From the NCBI GenBank assembly GCA_937128795.1, contig CAKZMQ010000001.1:124001-188000 (forward strand): 64,000 nt of DNA, given 5' to 3'. Below, in pieces: positions 53,154 through 61,725 of this stretch. Source of the DNA: an uncultured Solirubrobacterales bacterium. Lineage in GTDB: Bacteria > Actinomycetota > Thermoleophilia > Solirubrobacterales > JACPNS01. The translations under genes and the position numbers were made by a program. The notes beneath the pieces were generated by a model. That model saw only the letters and a program-made list of their open reading frames with translations. It made no database searches and was not told the origin of the DNA. Position 1 is the first letter of the stretch. Each line of letters starts with the position of its first letter.

Positions 53154-54335
53154 TCACGCGCGTTCGCTGCTCTGGCGGCGGCGCTCGCGTTGTTCGCGTT
53201 CGACCTTGCGCGCGCCCAGCTTGCGCACACGCCAAATCGAAACGGGCTTCTCGATCCCCTTGAATCGGCGCCTGCCGATGCTCGTCCAGTCGTAGTCATC
53301 TTTGAAGCGGTCGTGAAGTTCGCTGGAGACAAGCACCGCGCCGGCCCGAGCCACGTCGCTCAATCGACTTGCAAGGTTGACTGGTGGCCCGTAGATGTCA
53401 CCGCTGCGATCGAGCGCCTCGCCGAAGTCGAGGCCAACCGAGAGCTGCGGAAATCCCTCGCCCTCATTCTCGATCGCCTCGACCAGATCCAGCGAGGTGT
53501 CAAGCAGTGACTTTGCGTCTGGGGAGGTGAGCATCACGGCATCGCCGATCGTCTTGACCATCCGCACCGGTGCTTCGATCAACTCGACCGTGATCGCGCT
53601 CAATCGCTCGGCGATCGCGCCGAGTTGGTCCGCCGGGATCTGTTCTCCCAATGAGGTGAACCCAACTAGATCGGCGAAGCAAACTGCGACCTCGCGGGTG
53701 TCGGACAACAGGTCGATTACCGCTTCATTGCCGAGAATGTCCGTACGCAGCGAATCGCGCATGTGCAGGTTGAAGAGGTGTTGGAGCACGAACGCGAACT
53801 CCGGCGAAGTGGCACGAGTGATCGCCGCGTAGCGCTTGGCCATCTCGGCTTCGTCCTCGTCGGGATCGATGAAGGTGGTGAGAAACCGACGCTCGACGGT
53901 GACCGCCAGCTGCGACAGAGAGGCACCGAGCACGCGATTGATCTCACGGATGCTCTCCAACGACATTCCCATTTCCATGTTCCAACGGACCGCCTGCATC
54001 GTTTTGACGTCCTCGTCGCTGTAGTACTTGATCTCTCCCCCGGGGTCCGCCAGGCCGAGTGAGCGGCGGAGCTCGAGAAACAATTCGAGATCGAAGTTCG
54101 AGAGTTCAGCCACCTCTGCCGCTGTGTATTTGGGCTCTCCGCCGAGCGCGCGCTCGACCGGCAACAAGAACAGTCGTTTCTCGGAGTGGGCGAGTTTGAT
54201 CTCCTCAAGTTCCACCCCCTCCTCGGTAACCAGGTAGTCGAGCAGGCGCTTGCGCGCCTCGCGCGCCTCGTCGCCAACGACGTCGTCGAGCAACCCTTCG
54301 GACTGAAAGTCGATGTTCGCGGAATCGTCGCTCAC
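53154..54335 (-). CDS. class III adenylate cyclase with Rv1264-like regulatory domain
   Basis: A 393-residue protein. The N-terminal all-helical region (about 10-190) resembles the pH-sensing regulatory domain of mycobacterial Rv1264 (EAREARKRLLDYLVTEEGVELEEI, in parts). The catalytic domain follows. The first metal Asp is in VCFADLVGFTSLGEQI and the adenine-selecting Lys plus second metal Asp are in VKTIGDAVML. The transition-state Asn and Arg are in GPPVNLASRL. All catalytic residues seem present, so it should form a homodimer with two active sites making cAMP. The C-terminus is a basic tail of about 25 residues. The start GTG 54335 is preferred over TTG 54344 because of the TAGGTT box seven bases upstream. 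Confidence 0.9.
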   Translation of the reverse strand: MSDDSANIDFQSEGLLDDVVGDEAREARKRLLDYLVTEEGVELEEIKLAHSEKRLFLLPVERALGGEPKYTAAEVAELSNFDLELFLELRRSLGLADPGGEIKYYSDEDVKTMQAVRWNMEMGMSLESIREINRVLGASLSQLAVTVERRFLTTFIDPDEDEAEMAKRYAAITRATSPEFAFVLQHLFNLHMRDSLRTDILGNEAVIDLLSDTREVAVCFADLVGFTSLGEQIPADQLGAIAERLSAITVELIEAPVRMVKTIGDAVMLTSPDAKSLLDTSLDLVEAIENEGEGFPQLSVGLDFGEALDRSGDIYGPPVNLASRLSDVARAGAVLVSSELHDRFKDDYDWTSIGRRRFKGIEKPVSIWRVRKLGARKVEREQRERRRQSSERA

Positions 54336-54342
54336 GAGCGGC

Positions 54343-54348
54343 AACCTA
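54343..54348 (-). promoter_or_regulatory. -10 box TAGGTT of adenylate cyclase gene
   Basis: TAGGTT on the minus strand lies seven bases before the GTG at 54335. It would overlap the alternative TTG at 54344, which decides the start. Confidence 0.55.
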
Positions 54349-54383
54349 TCGCCGACGCGCGATACATCAACCGGTGACGCTCG

Positions 54384-55097
54384 CTAGCGGCCGTAACGTT
54401 CCTTGGCAAGTACGAGCTGCTCGGGCAGCGCGGTGCGCGGCGGCGGCGACGGTTCCGCGAGTACGGAGACTGTTTCGGCGACAGATCGGGTCAGAGTGTG
54501 CGACCCATCTTCAGACATGTAAGTGATCTCTGCTTCGTCTACGGCTGTGATCTCGCCGGTCTGCCCTGGCTCGACGCCAGCGTCCTTCAGATAATGGAGC
54601 AGATCCTCGGCCTCGTTCTCGAATCGCAGCACGGTGATCTTCGCCGCTTCGGCGCAGTCGCCAAGCGGTACCCCTTGGATGCGATCTGCCGGGTCGATCG
54701 GGTGGCCGTGCGGGCAGGTCTTTGCGTCGCCGATCGCCGCGAGCATCTTCTCCTCCATCAACGGAGACATCGCGTGCTCCATCAGCTCGGCCTGTTCGTG
54801 AACGTCGTCCCACGGAATGTCGAGCACGTCGGTGAGGAAGCGCTCGATCAGTCGGTGGCGACGCACGATCGTTTCGGCGTGCGCCAAGCCGTGTTGGGTG
54901 AACTGCCACGACTTGTCAGGGCGACGGCTGACGTAACCGTCGTTCTCGAGTCGCGCGACCATCTCGTGAACCGTCGGAGCGGAGAGCTGCATCGCACGGG
55001 CAATATTGGCGCCGGTTATCGGCAGCCCAGCTTCCTGAAGCCAGAAAATCGTCTGGAGGTACTCCTCCTCAGCGACTGTTGCGTGATCGTGCGACAT
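54384..55097 (-). CDS. DtxR/MntR-family metal-dependent repressor
   Basis: A 237-residue iron- or manganese-dependent repressor. The winged helix-turn-helix spans about residues 8-70 (EEYLQTIFWLQEAGLPITGANIARAM, in parts, then SAPTVHEMVARLENDGYVSR). The dimer/metal domain has HRLIERFLTDVLDIPWDDVHEQAELMEHAM and the ancillary CPHGHPI. A C-terminal SH3-like FeoA domain (about 150-225) is present, so it is full-length like DtxR/IdeR. Its targets are not in the immediate neighbourhood. ATG 55097 is fixed by TAGGAT eight bases upstream; it diverges from the glycerate kinase gene. Confidence 0.93.
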   Translation of the reverse strand: MSHDHATVAEEEYLQTIFWLQEAGLPITGANIARAMQLSAPTVHEMVARLENDGYVSRRPDKSWQFTQHGLAHAETIVRRHRLIERFLTDVLDIPWDDVHEQAELMEHAMSPLMEEKMLAAIGDAKTCPHGHPIDPADRIQGVPLGDCAEAAKITVLRFENEAEDLLHYLKDAGVEPGQTGEITAVDEAEITYMSEDGSHTLTRSVAETVSVLAEPSPPPRTALPEQLVLAKERYGR

Positions 55098-55105
55098 CGA
55101 GCGGC

Positions 55106-55111
55106 ATCCTA
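55106..55111 (-). promoter_or_regulatory. -10 box TAGGAT of dtxR-like gene
   Basis: TAGGAT on the minus strand, eight bases before the ATG at 55097. Confidence 0.55.
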
Positions 55112-55160
55112 CCGCAGCCCCTGCGAGCCGCGGCTGCCGACGATGCCGGGCCGACGCGGT

Positions 55161-55166
55161 TACGCT
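55161..55166 (+). promoter_or_regulatory. -10 box TACGCT of glycerate kinase gene
   Basis: TACGCT, eight bases before ATG 55175; it rules out the longer frame from 55079, which would run through the opposing promoter. Confidence 0.55.
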
Positions 55167-55174
55167 GGCGCCCG

Positions 55175-56188
55175 ATGAATCCACGACCGGTGCTCGTTGC
55201 GCCAGACAAATTCAAGGGAACATTTTCGGCGGCGGAGGTGGCTGATGCGGTCGCGGACGGGTTGACGCGCATCGACGTGTCGGCCGACATTTGCCGGATT
55301 GCCGACGGTGGCGAAGGCACGATCGACGTTGTGCGCGAGGTCGTCGAGGGTGAACTGACGGAGGTCGAGGCGGTCGACGCGCTCGGCAATCCGGCGAATG
55401 CTCGCGTGTTGGTTTTTGAAAACGGCGACTCGGCGTTGGTCGAAGTTTCCGACGCGATCGGTCTTGCGCAGATTCCACATCAACGTCGCGACGCGGTCGC
55501 CGCGAGTTCGGCCGGGGCCGGGCAATTGATCGCCGGAGCGGCTGCGCTCGGAGTACGCGACCTTTTCGTCGGAATCGGCGGAACCGCCACGACGGACGGT
55601 GGAGCCGGCGCGCTGGAGTTGATGCGAGATGCGCGACTGATCGGCAAGCGCGGGCCGCTTAAGAGGTGCCCGCGTCTGACAGTTCTGTGCGACGTGCGCG
55701 CAGCCTGGGAACAGGCATCAACGGTGTTTTCGCCTCAGAAAGGTGCAAGCGCTGAGCAAGTGAAGCTGCTTTCGATGCGGATGGACGAGTTTGCTCGCAC
55801 GCTGCCCAGCGACCCGCGCGGCAAGTTGATGACCGGCTCCGGAGGCGGACTTTCTGGAGGATTGTGGGCCGCCGCCGACGCGGCGTTGAAATCGGGTGCC
55901 GGATGGGTACTCGACCAGGTCGGTTTCAATCCGCGAATGACTTCGGCGCGCGCCGTCATCACTGGCGAGGGTTCACTGGATCGCCAAACGCTGCTGGGCA
56001 AAGCCGTCGGCGAGGTCGCCACGCGGGCACGACAGTCCGGCGTGCCCTGCCATGCGATCGTTGGGCAGATGGGGATGACCGAATTCGACGCACGCATCCT
56101 CGACTTTGAATCTTGGACCGACGCGACGACGCTCGATGCGATCTCAACCGCGGCAGCCGCGCTCGGTGGCCAGCTCGCCCCGCGATGA
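55175..56188 (+). CDS. glxK: glycerate kinase
   Basis: A 337-residue glycerate kinase of the GlxK/GarK family, phosphorylating D-glycerate (to 2-phosphoglycerate in characterised members). Family signatures: VLVAPDKFKGTFSAAEVADA at the N-terminus, RIADGGEGTIDV, VGIGGTATTDGGAGAL, GSGGGLSGGLWAA and VITGEGSLDRQTLLGKAVGEVA. Full length. It lies near the gpgS/HAD-phosphatase pair, whose product glucosylglycerate would release glycerate when hydrolysed; this link is an inference. Confidence 0.94.
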   Translation: MNPRPVLVAPDKFKGTFSAAEVADAVADGLTRIDVSADICRIADGGEGTIDVVREVVEGELTEVEAVDALGNPANARVLVFENGDSALVEVSDAIGLAQIPHQRRDAVAASSAGAGQLIAGAAALGVRDLFVGIGGTATTDGGAGALELMRDARLIGKRGPLKRCPRLTVLCDVRAAWEQASTVFSPQKGASAEQVKLLSMRMDEFARTLPSDPRGKLMTGSGGGLSGGLWAAADAALKSGAGWVLDQVGFNPRMTSARAVITGEGSLDRQTLLGKAVGEVATRARQSGVPCHAIVGQMGMTEFDARILDFESWTDATTLDAISTAAAALGGQLAPR

Positions 56189-56201
56189 CAAGCCACATTT
56201 T

Positions 56202-56249
56202 GCCGCATGCCCTGTCCATGCGGCGCACTGCATGGACAGGGCATGCGGC
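56202..56249. repeat. palindromic repeat, copy 2 (20-bp perfect arms)
   Basis: Arms 56202-56221 and 56230-56249 are perfect inverted copies with an eight-base loop. Outer sequence GCCGCATGCCCTGTCCATGC is shared with copy 1 at 48.24 kb. It lies between the convergent glycerate kinase and HAD phosphatase genes. Confidence 0.85.
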
Positions 56250-56294
56250 GGAATCGCCTATCGCAGTGCGGTCGCTGAAAACGCCGGAATGATT

Positions 56295-57110
56295 TCAGCG
56301 GGTGACGAGCGTGCTGATCACCGCTTCGTAGACGCCGCTGCCGTGCGTCGCTTCTGTGACGGTGACGTTGTCGAAGCCGCCGGCAACCGTGCCGAGATCC
56401 GGGTTTCGATCAACGGCGTTGCGCATCAAGAAGAATTGCCCCACGACGGCTGCGACCTCGAGGTCTTCGCGTGAATCACCACAGGCGATCACCTCTTCGC
56501 GCGTGTATCCGCGGATCTGCATATGGCGGGCAACGCCATTGGCCTTGCTCGCGGCGTGCGGAATCAGGTGGTACGCGTGCAGGTGCTCAAACTTGAGCTT
56601 CTCCGATTTGCGTCGGATGCGACCGTTGTCGACCAGCCGAAGATGGCCGTGGCCGGCGTCGCGCAGAAAGGCGTCGATCTCGGCAGTGTCGACCCAGCCA
56701 CGGTAAAGATGTGAGACGTCGCGATCGAGGTGCCAGGGCGCGTGGTATTCGAGGCGATCACCGAATTCCTCGAGCAACAGCGCAGGTACACCCGCCGCCT
56801 CGATCTGTTGGTAGATGTTGCCGGTCTCGTCGGGTTCGAGACCGCCGGTCAACCATTCGACGTCGTCGTCGATCACGATGCCGCTGCCGACTTCGAAGAT
56901 GTAGCTGCGCTGCCCCAGCAGGCGTGCATCTTCGAGCACCTGTGCCTGACGTCGTCCGCTGAAGATGCAGATCTCGACATCGGCGCGCAGACAGGCTTCG
57001 ATCGCGCGTACGCCGTCGGTCGTGATGTTGCCCTCGCCATCATGAAACAAGGACGCGCCCCAGCCGAGCAGCGTGCCATCGAGGTCGACGTATACGCACC
57101 TAAGTGCCAT
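56295..57110 (-). CDS. HAD-IIB phosphatase, probable glucosyl-3-phosphoglycerate phosphatase
   Basis: A 271-residue HAD phosphatase. Motif I is VDLDGTLLGWG (residues 8-18), motif II IFSGRR, the motif III Lys is in RRKSEKLKFEH and motif IV is ACGDSREDLE (about 218-227). A C2-type cap domain lies between motifs II and III. Length and cap resemble mannosyl-3-phosphoglycerate phosphatases (MpgP). Its start lies inside the end of gpgS (11-base overlap), so the most likely substrate is the GpgS product, giving glucosylglycerate. This assignment is by context. Confidence 0.8.
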   Translation of the reverse strand: MALRCVYVDLDGTLLGWGASLFHDGEGNITTDGVRAIEACLRADVEICIFSGRRQAQVLEDARLLGQRSYIFEVGSGIVIDDDVEWLTGGLEPDETGNIYQQIEAAGVPALLLEEFGDRLEYHAPWHLDRDVSHLYRGWVDTAEIDAFLRDAGHGHLRLVDNGRIRRKSEKLKFEHLHAYHLIPHAASKANGVARHMQIRGYTREEVIACGDSREDLEVAAVVGQFFLMRNAVDRNPDLGTVAGGFDNVTVTEATHGSGVYEAVISTLVTR

Positions 57111-58104
57111 CGCCGACCTTCGCCAGGCTGTTCAGGGGCGGGCGCTCGACGAGCGGAACGGATTTCAGTTCCTGCTGCGAACCCACGAGCGCCATGAAGT
57201 CGTCGCTGCCCGGCGCGAGTTCCAAGTTGAGTCGATCCACCCGCGAGAGTAAAGCGCGAGCAACGGCGAACGCCATCGGTCCGAGCGAAGCGAGCGACTG
57301 ATGCCGGTTGATGCGCTCGCCCAGATCGCATTGAGCGATCGCGTCGAGCCCGAACTTCAGATACGTGTCGACCAGAAGTTGGATCTCCGTTCCGTAGCCG
57401 GTGCAGAACGGCAGAGCCTCCAGCGCAGAACGACGCGCTGCGAACTCCCCCGCAAGCGGCTGCCGCAGCGCAGACAACTCCGGAAAGAAGATGTTCAGGA
57501 GCGGGCGGGCCATCAGTTCGTTCACGCGTCCGCCTCCGCCCTCGACGCGCAACGCGCCGCTCACAAAAGGTCGTTTGAACGCACCTTTCACGAGTTGCAG
57601 TCGGCGATCGGCGATCAACGGGCCGGCAAGACCGACGACGAACTGCCGATCAAAACCCTCGGTGTCGCCGTCAACGAATACGACGATCTCGCCGGTCGTG
57701 GCAGAGAGCGATCGCCACATCGCGTCTCCCTTGCCGAGCACTTCACCGACGCCAGGCAGCAGGTCCGCCTCGTCCTCAACGCTTGCTCCGGCCGCTGCTG
57801 CGAGCTCTCCGGTGCCGTCAGTGGACCCGGCGTCGACCACCACGACCTCGTCGACCGCGCCAGATTCGTGAAGTGCGACGCACTCAGCGACGACTGCCTC
57901 AATCGTGCCGGCGACTTGCTTGGCCGGTATCACCACACTGATCGACGGGCGCGCCTGCGCATGCTTGGCGCTGAATTGCTCGGCGCTGAAATTCTCGGCC
58001 GCGAAGGAGTTGGTCGTTGCCCACGCACGCGCGCGATCGAAAGCCGCTCGCTGACCGGCGGCCGCGATGTACTGCTCCCCCTCTTGCTGCTGCGTGCGAC
58101 CCAT
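57100..58104 (-). CDS. gpgS: glucosyl-3-phosphoglycerate synthase
   Basis: A 334-residue GT-A glycosyltransferase of the GT81 type that transfers glucose from a nucleotide sugar to 3-phosphoglycerate. Motifs: ISVVIPAKQVAGTIEAVV (about residues 53-70), VVVDAGSTDGTGELA, GKGDAMWRSL, VVFVDGDTEGFD (metal-binding DGD) and VKGAFKRPF. CTGYGTEIQLLVDTYLKFG and RINRHQSLASLGPMA also match the family. The product is the precursor of glucosylglycerate, a compatible solute, and in mycobacteria of methylglucose lipopolysaccharides. ATG 58104 gives the expected length; the longer frame enters the divergent helicase promoter. Confidence 0.92.
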   Translation of the reverse strand: MGRTQQQEGEQYIAAAGQRAAFDRARAWATTNSFAAENFSAEQFSAKHAQARPSISVVIPAKQVAGTIEAVVAECVALHESGAVDEVVVVDAGSTDGTGELAAAAGASVEDEADLLPGVGEVLGKGDAMWRSLSATTGEIVVFVDGDTEGFDRQFVVGLAGPLIADRRLQLVKGAFKRPFVSGALRVEGGGGRVNELMARPLLNIFFPELSALRQPLAGEFAARRSALEALPFCTGYGTEIQLLVDTYLKFGLDAIAQCDLGERINRHQSLASLGPMAFAVARALLSRVDRLNLELAPGSDDFMALVGSQQELKSVPLVERPPLNSLAKVGDGT

Positions 58105-58117
58105 GGAAACCTCGGCG

Positions 58118-58127
58118 AGCGTACTAT
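58118..58127. promoter_or_regulatory. overlapping divergent -10 boxes of gpgS and helicase gene
   Basis: On the minus strand TACGCT (58118-58123) lies 13 bases before the gpgS ATG. On the plus strand TACTAT (58122-58127) lies seven bases before the helicase GTG at 58135. The boxes share two bases, so RNA polymerase can occupy only one at a time. Confidence 0.5.
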
Positions 58128-58134
58128 TCGGCGC

Positions 58135-60465
58135 GTGGTAGGCAGCCGCTGGGAGCACCTGGTCGCGGGCAGCGCCGCGGCCAAAGGCGGCACGCGCCCG
58201 GAGCAGCTCGTAGAGCTGGCGCATGAGGACGGCCAGGCGCCCCTGCTCGTCGACATGCCGGATGAGCTACACCCGGCGGTGGCCGACGGATTGGCCGCGG
58301 CCGGGATCTCGCAGCTATACGGCCACCAATTGCAGTGCTTCGACGAGGCGATGGGCGTCGGCGATTCACCAGGGGGCAACGTGATCGTCACCACCGGCAC
58401 AGCCAGCGGCAAGTCGCTGTGCTTCAACTTGCCGGTGCTGCATACGCTCGCAGTCGACTCGCGGGCCCGCGCGCTTTACCTTTACCCGACCAAGGCGCTC
58501 GCCCAGGACCAGGCACGCAAGATTGGCGAACTCGGCACCGGGATGAGGCGCGGCGCGAAGACGCCGATCGTCCGTCATGCGATCTACGACGGCGACACAC
58601 CGAGTGGAGAGCGACGGGCGATCCGTGAGCGTTCGAATCTCGTGCTCAGCAATCCGGACATGCTCAATCAGGGTGTACTCCCCAACCACAAGCAGTGGGC
58701 CGAGTTCTTCGCCAATCTCGCCTGGATCGTCGTCGACGAGGCGCACGTATATCGCGGCGTATTCGGCTCACACGTGGCCAACGTGCTGCGACGGCTGCGC
58801 CGGATTGCCGCGGCCTACGGAACCGCTCCGAGGATCATCCTGACGAGCGCCACGATCGCCAATCCGCTGCAGCTGGCCGAAAATCTGACCGGCGAGGACT
58901 TCGCACTCATTGACCGCGACAGCGGCCCGCGCGCCGATCGCGAGATCGCGATCTGGAACACACCACTGCTCGACGAGGCGAGCGGTCGTCGCGCAAGTGC
59001 GCTCGGCGAGGCCGCGTCGCTACTCGTGCAGCTCGTTCGCAGCGACGTGCGCACGATCGTCTTCATGAAGTCGCGCCGCGGCGTCGAGCTGATCCGGCGC
59101 TTCGCCGTCGAAGCGCTGGCCGACCGTCCCGACCTTGCCGAGGCGATCATGCCCTACCGCGCCGGCTACACGGTCGGTCAACGCCGCGAGATCGAGAAGC
59201 AGCTGATGGCCGGCGAGCTGAAGGCGGTCGTGGCCACCAGTGCCCTCGAGCTCGGTATCGACATCGGCTCGCTCGACGCGGCGATCTGCACGACCTTTCC
59301 CGGCACGGTCGCCTCGCTGCGTCAGATGTGGGGACGCGCCGGTCGCGATGACGAGGGCCTGGCGGTTTTCGTCGCCGGCGAGGACGCACTCGACCAGTTC
59401 TTCTGCCGCCATCCGGATGAGTTTCTCGCTCGGCCGGTCGAGGCGGCGATTCTCGACCCGTTCAACGACACCATCCACATGCGCCACCTGCATGCCGCGG
59501 CCTACGAGTTGCCGTTGCGCCGCAGCGACGTCGAGTTCTTCGGCGAAACGATGGACCAATTCGCCAATCGCTTGGTCACAGCCGGTGTGTTGCGCGAGCA
59601 CGGCGGCCGCTACCTGCCGCGCGGCGAGGACTTCCCGGCCGCTCGCATCGCACTGCGGTCGGCAAGCGCCGACAACTTTCACATCGTCGACTCGGAGAAC
59701 GGTGAGGTGATCGGCACGGTCGAGGCCGAACGAGCGTTCACCACGACGCACCCCGGCGCGATCTATCTGCACGTCGGGAGATCGTTCGAGATCGACGAGC
59801 TCGACGTCGAGGCTCGCACGGTCGTCGCGCGACCGTTCGAGGGAGATTGGTATACCCAGCCGAAGTTCGAGATCGACACGTTCATCGAGGAGGTTCTTGA
59901 AACGAGGCGGATCGGTAACGCCACGCTGCACTTCGGCCACGTCTCGGTGAGCGAGCAGGTGATCGCCTTTCAGCGAAAGAAGATCAGCGATCACGAGGTC
60001 CTGGCACTTGAGGCACTCGACCTGCCGGCACAGAACTTTTTCACGCAGGCGCTCTGGTACACCATCGGCGACGATCCGATTGCGGAGGAGCTACCGCTCA
60101 ATGTGCTCCAGGGTTCATTGCACGCCGCCGAGCACGGGCAGATCGCCGTGCTCCCGCTGATCGCGATGTGCGACCGCTGGGACATCGGCGGACTGTCGAC
60201 CGCTTTTCATCCCCAGACGGGACAGCCGACGATCTTCATCTACGACGGGCACCCCGGTGGTGTAGGCATTGCGCGACGCGGCTACGACCAGTTCGAGCGG
60301 CTCACCGCCGACGCCCTACGTCTGATCGGTGAATGCAAATGCGAGAGCGGCTGCCCGAGCTGTGTGCAGAGCCCGAAATGCGGAAACCTCAACGAGCCGC
60401 TGCACAAGGCCGGTGCCAAACGCCTGCTCTCGGCACTTACTGCCGCGGCTTCTGCTGCAAGCTGA
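58135..60465 (+). CDS. DEAD/DEAH-box helicase of the MrfA/YprA family (DUF1998)
   Basis: A 776-residue superfamily 2 helicase. Motif I is TGTASGKSLCFNLP (about residues 86-99) and motif Ia YPTKALAQDQ. Motif II is VVDEAHVYRGVFGSHVANVLRRL, motif III TSATIANP, motifs V-VI ATSALELGIDIGSLD and QMWGRAGRDDEG. The C-terminal DUF1998/MZB region has four Cys in CKCESGCPSCVQSPKCG (three or four zinc ligands). B. subtilis MrfA of this family repairs mitomycin-type crosslinks. The start is GTG 58135; the 278-codon upstream frame lies antisense within gpgS and has no homology, while the -10 box fits this GTG exactly. Confidence 0.92.
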   Translation: MVGSRWEHLVAGSAAAKGGTRPEQLVELAHEDGQAPLLVDMPDELHPAVADGLAAAGISQLYGHQLQCFDEAMGVGDSPGGNVIVTTGTASGKSLCFNLPVLHTLAVDSRARALYLYPTKALAQDQARKIGELGTGMRRGAKTPIVRHAIYDGDTPSGERRAIRERSNLVLSNPDMLNQGVLPNHKQWAEFFANLAWIVVDEAHVYRGVFGSHVANVLRRLRRIAAAYGTAPRIILTSATIANPLQLAENLTGEDFALIDRDSGPRADREIAIWNTPLLDEASGRRASALGEAASLLVQLVRSDVRTIVFMKSRRGVELIRRFAVEALADRPDLAEAIMPYRAGYTVGQRREIEKQLMAGELKAVVATSALELGIDIGSLDAAICTTFPGTVASLRQMWGRAGRDDEGLAVFVAGEDALDQFFCRHPDEFLARPVEAAILDPFNDTIHMRHLHAAAYELPLRRSDVEFFGETMDQFANRLVTAGVLREHGGRYLPRGEDFPAARIALRSASADNFHIVDSENGEVIGTVEAERAFTTTHPGAIYLHVGRSFEIDELDVEARTVVARPFEGDWYTQPKFEIDTFIEEVLETRRIGNATLHFGHVSVSEQVIAFQRKKISDHEVLALEALDLPAQNFFTQALWYTIGDDPIAEELPLNVLQGSLHAAEHGQIAVLPLIAMCDRWDIGGLSTAFHPQTGQPTIFIYDGHPGGVGIARRGYDQFERLTADALRLIGECKCESGCPSCVQSPKCGNLNEPLHKAGAKRLLSALTAAASAAS

Positions 60466-60535
60466 TTCCCACCGCCAATCCGGCCGCTGCATCTGGCCGA
60501 CAATCGTGTTGTAGGCAGTTGACCGCAGAACTCGG

Positions 60536-61690
60536 ATGCAGCTCTCGAATTCACAACCACGACCTGATCTGACCAAGCACTTGGCGGTGATTTGCGCCTG
60601 CGCGCTGGCCATGCTCGCGACCTGCCTGACTGCGAAGGCATCGGCCGACACAGGCGGTGCCAAGTACTGGTCGGCAAGCACAGGTGGCTCGAATCCAGTC
60701 GAGCCCGCCGTGCCCACCGCCAATGAACGCAAAAAAGCCAAACGCAAGCGCGCGGCGGCGCGGCGCGCGCCGGTGCTGACGGGCTTCAAACTCAGCTCGA
60801 CCACACTGCTCGCTCACGGCCGACCGCTCACGTTGCGATACCGCGTTCGGGCCGGTGCAAAGCGCGTACGAGTGCGGCTGGTCATCCGAACTGCCCGCGG
60901 AAAATACGTAAAGACTGCGCAGCTCGGCGTCCATCGAACGGCGGTTCTCCAGACCACCAAGCTCACACAGGAAGAGCTCGGTGTGAAGAGGGCTGGCCGA
61001 TACAAGCTTCGACTGGTCGTGCGCGACGGTCGCGGTCGCAAGGCGGCACGCGCCGCCGGTGTGCGTCCGTGGCTTCGCTTCACGCTCTCCGCCCACCGCT
61101 TTCCGGTGGTCGGACTGTTCAGTTTCGGTGGTGATGACGCGCGCTTCGGCGCCGGACGACCGGGCCACAAACACCAAGGCCAGGACGTCGTCGCCGATGA
61201 AGGCACGCCGCTGGTCGCACCGCACGCCGGAACGATCGCCTGGGTTCGCTACCAGGCCGACGGGGCTGGCTACTACGTCGTGCTCGATGGACGTGACGGC
61301 CGCGACTACGTCTTCATGCACCTGAAGAAGGGTTCGATCAACGTCAAGCAGGGCGACGTCGTACCGACCGGCAAGTTGCTCGCCCGGGTCGGCTCGACCG
61401 GTCGATCGAGCGGACCACACCTGCATTTCGAAATTTGGACCGGCGGCCCCTGGCAGTTCGGTGGTAAACCGGTCGACCCATTGCCGCTGCTCAAGAACTG
61501 GTTCGCATCGGCGCCCGGGGGAGCGACGCAGCTCGGAATCGCCCGTAGCGCCAATAACGCCCGCAAATCGTCGATCTCCCGAAAATCGTCGCTCGCCCGC
61601 CATGGCCTGACTCGCTCGTCAATCCACGAGCACGACCACTCGTATCACGACTCGTTCGATCCGCGCAACGACCAACCTGTCAATCGGTAG
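60536..61690 (+). CDS. secreted M23-family metallopeptidase
   Basis: A 384-residue protein. A signal peptide covers about residues 15-38 (LAVICACALAMLATCLTAKASA). A basic linker and an Ig-like beta domain (about 80-170) precede the peptidase domain. The zinc site includes HKHQGQDVVADEGTPLVAP (HxxxD) and HLHFEIW (HxH), with YVVLDGRDGRDYVFMHLKKGSI between. The C-terminal tail is Ser/Arg/His-rich. It is probably a peptidoglycan endopeptidase or an LytM-type activator; the catalytic His and Asp look complete. ATG 60536 has no clear promoter or Shine-Dalgarno sequence. Confidence 0.88.
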   Translation: MQLSNSQPRPDLTKHLAVICACALAMLATCLTAKASADTGGAKYWSASTGGSNPVEPAVPTANERKKAKRKRAAARRAPVLTGFKLSSTTLLAHGRPLTLRYRVRAGAKRVRVRLVIRTARGKYVKTAQLGVHRTAVLQTTKLTQEELGVKRAGRYKLRLVVRDGRGRKAARAAGVRPWLRFTLSAHRFPVVGLFSFGGDDARFGAGRPGHKHQGQDVVADEGTPLVAPHAGTIAWVRYQADGAGYYVVLDGRDGRDYVFMHLKKGSINVKQGDVVPTGKLLARVGSTGRSSGPHLHFEIWTGGPWQFGGKPVDPLPLLKNWFASAPGGATQLGIARSANNARKSSISRKSSLARHGLTRSSIHEHDHSYHDSFDPRNDQPVNR

Positions 61691-61713
61691 CCAGTCGTTC
61701 GGAGTCGCTCACG

Positions 61714-61719
61714 TAGGCT
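61714..61719 (+). promoter_or_regulatory. -10 box TAGGCT of GNAT gene
   Basis: TAGGCT, six bases before ATG 61726. It selects ATG 61726 over the TTG at 61720. Confidence 0.5.
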
Positions 61720-61725
61720 TTGGCC

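Noticed and set aside
57301-58134. A 278-codon N-terminal extension of the MrfA-like helicase frame.
   Set aside because: It lies antisense inside gpgS, has no helicase-family similarity, and a -10 box fits GTG 58135 exactly.
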